Shown here piece by piece: positions 18,927 through 25,541 of a DNA stretch of 64,000 nt (positions are counted from its first letter, which is position 1; every line of letters starts with the position of its first letter). Below the pieces are notes generated by a model. That model ran no database searches, was not told the DNA's origin, and worked only from the letters and a program-made list of their open reading frames with translations. The position numbers and the translations under genes are program-made. The DNA comes from Cylindrospermum stagnale PCC 7417 (lineage in GTDB: Bacteria; Cyanobacteriota; Cyanobacteriia; Cyanobacteriales; Nostocaceae). The DNA lies in the NCBI RefSeq assembly GCF_000317535.1, contig NC_019757.1:6526501-6590500 (forward strand). Reading direction: 5' to 3'.

Positions 18927-18951
18927 CACTAATCGGAGTACCGATATAGTG
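18927..18951. repeat. 25-bp hairpin repeat, upstream copy
   Basis: Imperfect palindrome with 5+5 bp arms and a one-base bulge, identical to 20587-20611. It is either the left-end transposase-binding palindrome or the host-derived guide region of the omega-RNA. Confidence 0.85.
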
Positions 18952-19200
18952 AAGGCTTGAAAGAGCCTAGTTGACCAGCTTAAGTACTTCGAGTACTACG
19001 TTTTGAGCTAGAGTTAAAGACCTACCAGGGGATACGTAGCCAGTTTCCTGCACTAGAACCGAACTATTAAACATCTTTACAAGGGTTAAGGAAGTGTAGT
19101 TTGGATAGTTACCGACTCAAAACATTAGCGTTCGCGCAGCGTGCCGGAGGCTTTGGCTAACATTACCCGTTCGCGGAGTATGGCACCAGCCATAAACAGG
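18951..19200 (+). ncRNA. Omega-RNA (HEARO RNA) of IscB
   Basis: The 250 bases directly upstream of iscB are non-coding and structured: a 5' stem AGGCT (18953-18957)/AGCCT (18964-18968), an AGTACT-TCG-AGTACT hairpin (18983-18997) enclosed by an AGCT/AGCT pair (18977-18980 with 19006-19009), and more pairing beyond. Family knowledge: IscB uses an RNA transcribed from this position, with the guide at its 5' end taken from the sequence next to the left end of the element. The guide here would therefore end with ACCGATATAGTGA. The 3' part (19128-19180) carries a common palindromic Nostoc repeat (GCGTGCCGGAGGC type). Exact ends are inferred. Confidence 0.75.
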
Positions 19201-19206
19201 GACAAG

Positions 19207-20499
19207 ATGTCCAAAATTTTTGTAATTGATACAGACAGGCAACCATTAAATCCAATCCACCCAGCACAAGCAAGGCAGTTATTACGAAACAAAAAAGCAG
19301 CAATTTTTAGACGGTTTCCATTCACTTTAATCCTGAAAGAATCTCGGACTAATTCGCCTTCATCCCCGCTGAGATTAAAAATTGACCCCGGAGCCAAACA
19401 TACAGGAATTGCATTAGTTAACGATTCTACTGGCGAGGTGGTTTTTGCAGCCGACCTTGAGCATAGAGGTTTTGCCATCAGAGACTCTTTAACCACTAGA
19501 AGGCAGTTAAGACGGAGTAGAAGAAACCGGAAAACTAGATACCGTCAACCAAGATTTATGAATAGAAATCGTCCACAAGGATGGTTAGCACCAAGCTTAC
19601 AAAGTCGAGTTGAAAATATTAAAACCTGGGTAAATAAGTTAGTCAAATTTGCACCAATAGAAGCGATTAGTCAAGAATTAGTCCGCTTTGATATGCAGTT
19701 AATAAGTAACCCAGATATCCAGGGTAAAGAGTATCAACAAGGTACTCTTGCGGGTTATGAAACTAGGGAATTTCTATTAGAAAAGTGGAATAGGCAATGT
19801 GCATACTGCGGAGTGAAAGACGTTCCTCTTCAAATAGAACATATTCATCCCAGAGCAAGAGGAGGTTCTAATTCAATCACTAATCTCACCTTGAGTTGTG
19901 AGAAATGCAATAGAAAAAAAGGGACTAAAGATATTAAAGAATTTCTCCAGAAAGACCCATCTAGATTGGAAAAACCCATCAAACAAGTAAAACGACCATT
20001 GTCTGATGCCGCAGCAGTAAACACAACTAGATTGGCATTACTATTCGTCTTAAAATCAACTGGATTACCAGTAGAAATAGGTTCAGGAGGTTTAACAAAA
20101 TTCAATCGGAGCCAGCTAAAACTAGAAAAAAGCCATTGGTTAGATGCGGCTTGTGTTGGCAAATCAACACCTGTTCTCAAGGTTAAAGGTATCAAAGATT
20201 TGTTAATTAAAGCTAATGGTCACGGGACACGCCAATCATGCCGGACAGACAAATTTGGCTTTCCATCTCGCTATGTACCGAGATTCAAGTATGTTTTAGG
20301 TTTTCAAACTGGAGATATTGTTAAAGCCATTGTCACTAGGGGCAAAAAAATCGGTGAATACATTGGACGAATAGCAGTCAGGACTAGTGGCAGTTTCAAT
20401 ATCTCAACCCAGAGTTGTCTAGTTCAAGGAATTAGTTACAAGGCTTGTAAACACATTCACAAAAAAGATGGCTACGAATATGGAAAATCAAGGATTTAG
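19207..20499 (+). CDS. iscB: IscB RNA-guided HNH/RuvC nuclease
   Basis: A 430-residue IscB, the transposon-encoded relative of Cas9. In order: N-terminal PLMP-type domain (RQPLNPIHPAQARQLL, 11-26), RuvC-I IDPGAKHTGIALV (Asp60), arginine-rich bridge helix (98-113), RuvC-II ISQELVRFD (Glu157), HNH domain with zinc pairs C198/C201 and C231/C234 and catalytic IEHIHP (His212) plus GGSNSITNL, then RuvC-III SHWLDAACV (His310, Asp313). Every catalytic residue is present, so it looks active. ATG 19207 is chosen because the fold begins there; an upstream in-frame GTG at 19141 would translate repeat DNA. It would cut DNA chosen by the omega-RNA and so help the element persist. Confidence 0.95.
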   Translation: MSKIFVIDTDRQPLNPIHPAQARQLLRNKKAAIFRRFPFTLILKESRTNSPSSPLRLKIDPGAKHTGIALVNDSTGEVVFAADLEHRGFAIRDSLTTRRQLRRSRRNRKTRYRQPRFMNRNRPQGWLAPSLQSRVENIKTWVNKLVKFAPIEAISQELVRFDMQLISNPDIQGKEYQQGTLAGYETREFLLEKWNRQCAYCGVKDVPLQIEHIHPRARGGSNSITNLTLSCEKCNRKKGTKDIKEFLQKDPSRLEKPIKQVKRPLSDAAAVNTTRLALLFVLKSTGLPVEIGSGGLTKFNRSQLKLEKSHWLDAACVGKSTPVLKVKGIKDLLIKANGHGTRQSCRTDKFGFPSRYVPRFKYVLGFQTGDIVKAIVTRGKKIGEYIGRIAVRTSGSFNISTQSCLVQGISYKACKHIHKKDGYEYGKSRI

Positions 20500-20569
20500 A
20501 AATTACTCAACTGTTTCTCTCACGGTTTCTGCTATGCAGAAAAATTGTCAGGAAACGTTGAGTAATTTC
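20499..20569. repeat. Long imperfect hairpin after iscB
   Basis: Outer arms 20499-20517 and 20552-20569 pair with one bulge (GAAATTACTCAAC/GTTGAGTAATTTC core), and an inner TTTCTGC-TAT-GCAGAAA hairpin sits between them. It may be the right-end palindrome or a terminator for iscB. Confidence 0.7.
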
Positions 20570-20586
20570 TCTCCCATTTCTCCCGA

Positions 20587-20611
20587 CACTAATCGGAGTA
20601 CCGATATAGTG
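20587..20611. repeat. 25-bp hairpin repeat, downstream copy
   Basis: Identical to 18927-18951. Its stem can be lengthened by flanking CCC/GGG, and it ends 21 bases before the fabD start codon, so it may also influence fabD transcription or translation. Confidence 0.85.
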
Positions 20612-20632
20612 TGGGTTTCCTGGGAGGTTTAG

Positions 20633-21514
20633 ATGACTAAAACTGCATGGGTGTTTCCCGGACAAGGTTCGCAAACACTGTTCATGGGAATGGACTTATT
20701 GGATATACCATCTGCTAAAGAAAAATTTGCCCAAGCTGAGGCAATTTTGGGCTGGTCTGTAACAGAAATCTGTCAAAGCGATGCCGAAAACTTATCACGT
20801 ACCCTCTATACTCAGCCAATTCTTTATGTGGTAGAAAGCATTCTCGCTGATTTAGTTCGGGAACGAGGAAACCAACCAGATTTAGTTGCTGGTCACAGTT
20901 TGGGTGAATACATCGCCCTTTACGTCGCGGGTGTCTTTGAATGGTCTACTGGGTTGCACTTGGTCAAGCGTCGGGCTGAACTCATGGATAATGCCGCAGG
21001 TGGGATGATGGCGGCTTTAATGAACTTTGACCGCGAACAGTTGTTCATGGCCATTGCCCAAACCCCTGATGTTGTGCTTGCAAATGACAACAGTCCCGCT
21101 CAAGTGGTAATTTCTGGCACTCCTGACGGTGTACACGCGGTAATGACCCAAGTTAAGACCAAGCGGGCAATTGTCTTAAAAACTTCGGGAGCATTTCACT
21201 CACCCTTAATGGCAGCTGCGGCGACAGAATTCCAAGAAGTGCTTGAATCTGTGGTATTTCAGCCAGCTACTGTACCAGTTTTATCTAATGTTGAGCCAGT
21301 TTCCTCAGTTGATGCCGAAATTTTAAAACAGCGCCTCAGTAATCAAATGACGGGTTCAGTACGTTGGCGAGAAATTTGTCTACAATTACCAGCAAATGGC
21401 ATTGAGCGAGTAGTGGAAATTGGCCCTGGTAACGTGCTAACTGGGTTGATTAAGCGCACTAGCCCCGGCTTAATATTAGAAAATGTTCGCAATGCTGCTG
21501 AGTTGCCTGCTTAG
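20633..21514 (+). CDS. fabD: Malonyl-CoA-ACP transacylase
   Basis: A 293-residue FabD that moves malonyl groups from CoA to ACP. Seen: N-terminal FPGQGSQ, the nucleophile motif GHSLGEY (Ser89), and the catalytic His in SGAFHSPLM. A strong ribosome site GGGAGG stands 6 bases before the ATG. It belongs functionally with plsX and fabH upstream; the IscB element now lies between them and may have uncoupled its transcription. Confidence 0.95.
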   Translation: MTKTAWVFPGQGSQTLFMGMDLLDIPSAKEKFAQAEAILGWSVTEICQSDAENLSRTLYTQPILYVVESILADLVRERGNQPDLVAGHSLGEYIALYVAGVFEWSTGLHLVKRRAELMDNAAGGMMAALMNFDREQLFMAIAQTPDVVLANDNSPAQVVISGTPDGVHAVMTQVKTKRAIVLKTSGAFHSPLMAAAATEFQEVLESVVFQPATVPVLSNVEPVSSVDAEILKQRLSNQMTGSVRWREICLQLPANGIERVVEIGPGNVLTGLIKRTSPGLILENVRNAAELPA

Positions 21515-21548
21515 TCCAAATTAATTTAAAGGAATTAACATTTGAAAG

Positions 21549-21584
21549 CGTGGCTATCAGGAAAGATCTGCCACGTTGTTTTTT
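21549..21584 (+). terminator. Intrinsic terminator after fabD
   Basis: CGTGGC (21549-21554)/GCCACG (21570-21575) stem followed by TTGTTTTTT. Confidence 0.65.
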
Positions 21585-21599
21585 GAGATTTTGTTGGCG

Positions 21600-21775
21600 C
21601 TGGAAAACTATATGAGCGCAGGACGAATATTTATTCGGTCGTAATTTTGGTGTGGATTTTGCAAGCGTATTGGTATAAGTTGCGATCGCACTAATTGTAT
21701 TCTGCGGTAAAAACCCAGAAATCAGCAGCGAAGAAATTGCCCAATACGGCAAAGATATTGATAACAATCATTAAT
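21600..21775 (+). pseudogene. Possible short gene remnant
   Basis: One frame reads NFGVDFASVLV, a stop, then VAIALIVFCGKNPEISSEEI and a tail ending DIDNNH before a TAA. It looks like the end of a degraded coding region with an internal stop; the family is not recognised and it may be chance. Confidence 0.25.
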
Positions 21776-21824
21776 TTGAACGGAAATAATCAGCTTTAAT
21801 GCTGATTATGAGCTTGGCGGTACA

Positions 21825-22058
21825 TTGCTTAACTCGACTTTATCCAAAATTAAGAAATCGATTTTCCTTACCCGGCAAAAACCCTGGCTTTTTGGCAAGG
21901 TTGAACGCCGGAATTTACGCACAGAGGCTTTAGCAGAATTGTCGGAAAATCCAGCGGAAAAACTACAGGCGGAAATCGAAAATATGACATTAGACGATGA
22001 AGTTGCCCATCGTTTGCAGCGGTTAGAAGATTCCAGCCCTAAACAACTACTAGAATAA
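21825..22058 (+). CDS. Hypothetical protein, 77 residues
   Basis: A small basic/acidic protein with a TTG start, beginning MLNSTLSKIKKSIFLT and ending in a charged helix (AEKLQAEIENMTLDDEVAHR). It ends 11 bases before the PstS-like gene and may be co-transcribed with it. It could also be the C-terminal remnant of a longer gene, because the start lacks a ribosome site and the preceding DNA looks degenerate. No function assigned. Confidence 0.45.
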   Translation: MLNSTLSKIKKSIFLTRQKPWLFGKVERRNLRTEALAELSENPAEKLQAEIENMTLDDEVAHRLQRLEDSSPKQLLE

Positions 22059-22069
22059 AGTACGTAAAT

Positions 22070-22966
22070 ATGAGTCAGAAAAGCGGCCCGCCCCCTATTG
22101 TTTTTATCCTTTTGTTTCTGGCGCTTTTGGGTGGTGGTTATTGGTGGTTTTTTATGCGTCCAGCACCTCCAGTATCCAGTACAGCAAACTCCCCAAGCAA
22201 CGCCAACTCTGTGATTAATCCGGCTTTCCCATTGCCAGCTTCAGTAGCCAGCGGTACTAGAGTGAAAATTGATGGTTCTACTAGCATGGTGACAATTAAC
22301 CAAAATCTCAAAATAGGTTTTGAGGGAAAGTTTCCCGGTACAACGGTGCAAGCAATTGGAAATGGAACTAACCAGGGGATTGAGAATCTCTTGGCAGGTA
22401 AAGTTAATATTGCCGCAATATCTCGTCCTTTGACTGCACAAGAGCAAGGTCAGGGATTGACAGCGGTTTCTGTGAGTACAGATGCGATCGCTCTCATCAT
22501 TGGTAAAGCCAATCCTTTCAGCCAAGGATTAACTAGCAGTCAGGTAGCAGATATCTTTCAGGGAAAAATTAATAATTGGTCAGCGGTAGGTGGTTCACCG
22601 AAAACTATCCGCGTGATTAATCGACCCGTAATTAGTGGCACTCATCAAACTTTTAAGGAATTGGTGCTGAAGGGGGCTAATTTTGGGACTCAGCCCAACA
22701 TTACCACTCTGCCACGGGATGCCACAACTCCCTTAATTCAAGCTTTGGCAACCGATGGCATCGGCTATGCTACCTTTGCTCAGGCTGCCAATCAGCAAAC
22801 AGTGCGAGTTGTGCCCATCGATGGATTAACCCCAGAAGCAGGTAGTTATCCCTATCAACGGCCACTGTATTACGTTTATAAAAACCCTGCTAGCCCTGAG
22901 GTTCAAGCATTTCTAGGTTATGCAACTTCGCCTCAAGGACAGCAAGCGATCGCATTGGGAAATTAA
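22070..22966 (+). CDS. PstS-like phosphate-binding domain protein
   Basis: A 298-residue protein with one N-terminal membrane anchor (VFILLFLALLGGGYWWFF, about 10-27), a Ser/Pro/Asn linker, and a periplasmic-binding domain of the PstS type from about residue 60 (IDGSTSMVTINQNLK, then NGTNQGIENLLAGKVNIAAISR and VINRPVISGTHQTFKE). The anchor is a signal-anchor rather than a cleavable signal. No pstCAB genes are nearby, so it may sense or bind phosphate (or another anion) at the membrane rather than feed a transporter. Confidence 0.8.
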   Translation: MSQKSGPPPIVFILLFLALLGGGYWWFFMRPAPPVSSTANSPSNANSVINPAFPLPASVASGTRVKIDGSTSMVTINQNLKIGFEGKFPGTTVQAIGNGTNQGIENLLAGKVNIAAISRPLTAQEQGQGLTAVSVSTDAIALIIGKANPFSQGLTSSQVADIFQGKINNWSAVGGSPKTIRVINRPVISGTHQTFKELVLKGANFGTQPNITTLPRDATTPLIQALATDGIGYATFAQAANQQTVRVVPIDGLTPEAGSYPYQRPLYYVYKNPASPEVQAFLGYATSPQGQQAIALGN

Positions 22967-23071
22967 GGCTGATCGGTCGTAAAACTCGGCGTTTCCTCAA
23001 GCTTTTTGTCCTTTGCCGAAAAATGGTGGCGATCGCTTATGCTAAATTCAGCCTGATTTAAATTATCTTTT

Positions 23072-23710
23072 GTGGACAGGAGTCGCGAACCGTTTATTAG
23101 TCTGGCACTTTACCACGCTTTCAAGTGGTCAATAGTCAGCCCAGTGTTACACGCTTACTTTCGAGTTCAAATCAATGGTGCCCAAAATGTCCCTCACACT
23201 GGGCCCTTGGTGGTAGTCAGCAATCATGCTAGTTACTTTGACCCGCTGATTATTTCCAATTGTGTACGTCGTCCGGTAGCGTATATGGCTAAAGAAGAGT
23301 TATTTCGTGTCCCGGTTTTAGCACAAGCGATTAAATTGTATGGTGCTTATCCGGTGAGTCGGGGAACTGCCGATCGCGCCGCTATCCGTTCTGCCCTAGA
23401 ATGTCTCAATAATGGCTGGGCGGTTGGTGTTTTCTTGGAAGGAACGCGCACCCCAGACGGTCGAATTACCGATCCCAAAAAAGGCGCCGCATTGCTAGCA
23501 GCAAAAGCAAAAGTCCCTCTATTGCCTGTGTGTTTGTGGGGTACTGAGAATATTTTACAATCAAGTTCGGCAATTCCCCGTGCAGTTCCCATCACTGTCA
23601 GGATTGGCAATTTGATTGATGCTCCTAGTTCCACTAATAAGCAAGAATTGGAGGCATTGACACAAAAGTGTGCAGCAGTGATTAATGAAATGCATGATTT
23701 GGCGCGCTGA
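23072..23710 (+). CDS. plsC: 1-acyl-sn-glycerol-3-phosphate acyltransferase
   Basis: A 212-residue PlsC that makes phosphatidic acid. Seen: the catalytic SNHASYFDPL (NHxxxxD), the acceptor motif FLEGTRTPDGR and the downstream LLPVCLWGT segment. The start is GTG at 23072. Together with plsX, fabH and fabD it completes a fatty-acid-to-phosphatidate gene block, interrupted here by the IscB element and the PstS-like gene. Confidence 0.9.
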   Translation: MDRSREPFISLALYHAFKWSIVSPVLHAYFRVQINGAQNVPHTGPLVVVSNHASYFDPLIISNCVRRPVAYMAKEELFRVPVLAQAIKLYGAYPVSRGTADRAAIRSALECLNNGWAVGVFLEGTRTPDGRITDPKKGAALLAAKAKVPLLPVCLWGTENILQSSSAIPRAVPITVRIGNLIDAPSSTNKQELEALTQKCAAVINEMHDLAR

Positions 23711-23860
23711 GAGAGGCTTTGCTAGGAAATATGCTTTAGGGAAGTGGCGATCGCATATCAATACTCTGTATTCTGTAAATCTCAGATCAACGCCCTATGC
23801 TACCCAATAGCAATCCGTCTTACTGTTTAAAATCAATAAAACATCCTCACCACCACTATG

Positions 23861-23896
23861 ACCAATCCAAAATCTAAAATCCAAAATCTAAAATTG
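23861..23896. repeat. STRR heptamer array
   Basis: Alternating units CCAAAAT/CTAAAAT directly before the start codon of the AI-2E-type permease. Confidence 0.75.
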
Positions 23897-23898
23897 GT

Positions 23899-24948
23899 AT
23901 GAGTGGCTCTGAAGCCAATAATTTCTGGCGACGCTTAAATAATTTAGCGTTAGTTCGCTTTTTGCTTTTAGTTGCTTCCGGTTGGGCGGTTGTTCAGCTT
24001 TTGGCTTATTTTGAAGCAGTCATAGTTATTTTTACATTCGCCGCAATTTTGGCTTTTTTACTCAGCTACCCAGTAAAGTGGCTACGGCGCTTTTTGCCCC
24101 ACGGTGCAGCAGTCATTGTAGTTTTCTTACTCAGCATTGTGATTCTTGGGGGGCTGATTATTACCGTGGGTTTAACAGTTTTATCCCAAGGACAACAATT
24201 AATTGATAGTATTAGTGGATTTTTAAACTCTTTAGTACCTTTAACAGAGCGACTAGAAGCACTTCTGAAAAGCCGTAATCTTCAGATAGATTTAAGTCTG
24301 ATTGAAACACAATTACGGGAGCAAGCTGTATCAACTATTGTGACTAGCTTGGCTATTTTACAAGGATTTTTAACTAATTTTGTCACTTTTATATTAATTG
24401 CAGTTGTCGCTTTCTTCATGTTACTAGATGGAGAAAAGCTATGGAATTTTATCATTAAAATAGTGCCAGAGTCACGACGTAGTAGATTTACTAATGTCAT
24501 CAGACGTAGCTTTTTAGGCTTTTTGCGAGGTCAGTTGTTATTAACTTTGTTTTTGTCATCTTCCACTTTTATAGTTTTCTTGTTATTAAAAGTACCATTT
24601 GCTTTATTGCTGTCAGTGCTAATCGGAATAATAGATATAATTCCCGGTATTGGAGCCACCTTAGGAGTTAGCACAGTTACTTTAATTGTTTTATCTCAAA
24701 ATGTTTGGTTAGCATTAAGAGTTCTCATAGCTTGTATTATCCTGCAACAAATTCAAGACAACTTGATTGCGCCGCGAATTATGCAAGGTGCCCTAAATCT
24801 AAATCCTGTAGTGGTATTTTTTGCTTTGTTAATAGGGGCTAGAGTCGCCGGGTTATTAGGTATTTTCATCTCAATTCCTGTGGCTGGAGTTATTGTGTCT
24901 TTATTTGAAATTGATGAAATGAAATCAGAGGTAATTGGTAATGGGTAA
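23899..24948 (+). CDS. AI-2E/PerM family membrane protein
   Basis: A 349-residue integral membrane protein with about eight predicted helices (clusters at 18-55, 65-95, 150-175, 205-310). The PerM/TqsA-type pattern is seen in the long middle loop, the conserved GIIDIIPGIGATLG region at about 246-260 and the LNLNPVVVFFALLIGARVAGLLGIF segment split across the last helices. Members export AI-2 or move Na+/H+; the substrate here is unknown. Its last residues VIGNG and stop come from a heptamer array, so the C-terminus has been altered by repeat DNA. Confidence 0.85.
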   Translation: MSGSEANNFWRRLNNLALVRFLLLVASGWAVVQLLAYFEAVIVIFTFAAILAFLLSYPVKWLRRFLPHGAAVIVVFLLSIVILGGLIITVGLTVLSQGQQLIDSISGFLNSLVPLTERLEALLKSRNLQIDLSLIETQLREQAVSTIVTSLAILQGFLTNFVTFILIAVVAFFMLLDGEKLWNFIIKIVPESRRSRFTNVIRRSFLGFLRGQLLLTLFLSSSTFIVFLLLKVPFALLLSVLIGIIDIIPGIGATLGVSTVTLIVLSQNVWLALRVLIACIILQQIQDNLIAPRIMQGALNLNPVVVFFALLIGARVAGLLGIFISIPVAGVIVSLFEIDEMKSEVIGNG

Positions 24949-25043
24949 TGGGTAATAGGTAATAGGTAATTGGGAAAAAGGTAATTGGGAAAAAGGTAAT
25001 GGGTAATTGGGAAAAAGGTAATTGGGAAAAAGGTAATTGGAGG
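24931..25043. repeat. Long STRR array
   Basis: Units GGTAATT/GGTAATG/GGTAATA mixed with the 14-base form GGTAATTGGGAAAAA, which also occurs at 42434-42480. The array starts inside the coding end of the preceding gene. Confidence 0.85.
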
Positions 25044-25175
25044 AGGCCAGAAAGAGACTTATTCAATAATTCACAATTGCATGAGTGCCACTTGCAGCCT
25101 TTTCGGTGATTTGTTATGAGCTAGAGAGTGGAGGATCAGGTAAAATCAGGCGTACAAGCTTAAAAATGAGGAATT

Positions 25176-25472
25176 ATGGCGGATTTAAGAGCAGAATTAA
25201 CAGAAATTCTAGATGAGGCAGAGTGGGAGTGGTTAATTCCCCATGTACAGCGAGATGCGGTGATTGTGGTGGCATTAGAGCTAGACTTGCTGGATGTGGG
25301 GGTGGCGATCGCTAGCGATAACATTCCTTCGGTGCAACAGTGGATTGAACAGCAATTGATTAGCAAACCCACAGTAGATCAGGTGGGAAAATGGAATGGC
25401 GATCGCACCAAGCGGTTTACTACCCTGATTGTCCAACCCTACGTTTTGGTAAAAGAACTAATTACCACCTAA
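25176..25472 (+). CDS. DUF2288 family protein
   Basis: A 98-residue acidic cytoplasmic protein matching the DUF2288 pattern: MADLRAELTEILDEAEWEWL at the start, then ALELDLLDVGVAIASDN and LIVQPYVLVKEL. Function unknown in the family, which is widespread in cyanobacteria and gamma-proteobacteria. It precedes mutS2 by 69 bases on the same strand and may share its transcript. Confidence 0.8.
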   Translation: MADLRAELTEILDEAEWEWLIPHVQRDAVIVVALELDLLDVGVAIASDNIPSVQQWIEQQLISKPTVDQVGKWNGDRTKRFTTLIVQPYVLVKELITT

Positions 25473-25541
25473 GTTAGAGTTGAGTATGTTTCATAGCACA
25501 GCGAGAATTGCTACTATAATTTCAGATTCGACGTTGAAGCC

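Larger units (their letters stand above)
18927..20611 (+). mobile_element. IscB (IS200/IS605-like, HEARO) element
   Basis: A segment bounded by two identical 25-bp copies (18927-18951 and 20587-20611) of a hairpin CACTA-ATCGG-AGTA-CCGAT-A-TAGTG. Inside are a structured non-coding region, an iscB gene and a long imperfect hairpin (20499-20569) after the gene. No tnpA (Y1 transposase) is present, so it must be mobilised in trans. An alternative 5' boundary is just after GTGA at 18949-18952, because HEARO elements are described as inserting after ATGA or GTGA; then the upstream 25-mer is host flank and RNA guide. It splits fabH from fabD. Confidence 0.75.

Noticed and set aside
19141-19206. Longer N-terminus for IscB from GTG 19141
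   Set aside because: These codons translate a palindromic Nostoc repeat and precede the conserved start of the PLMP-like domain.
18828-25043. STRR arrays as a CRISPR
   Set aside because: Units are 7 bases in direct tandem without spacers; no cas genes nearby.
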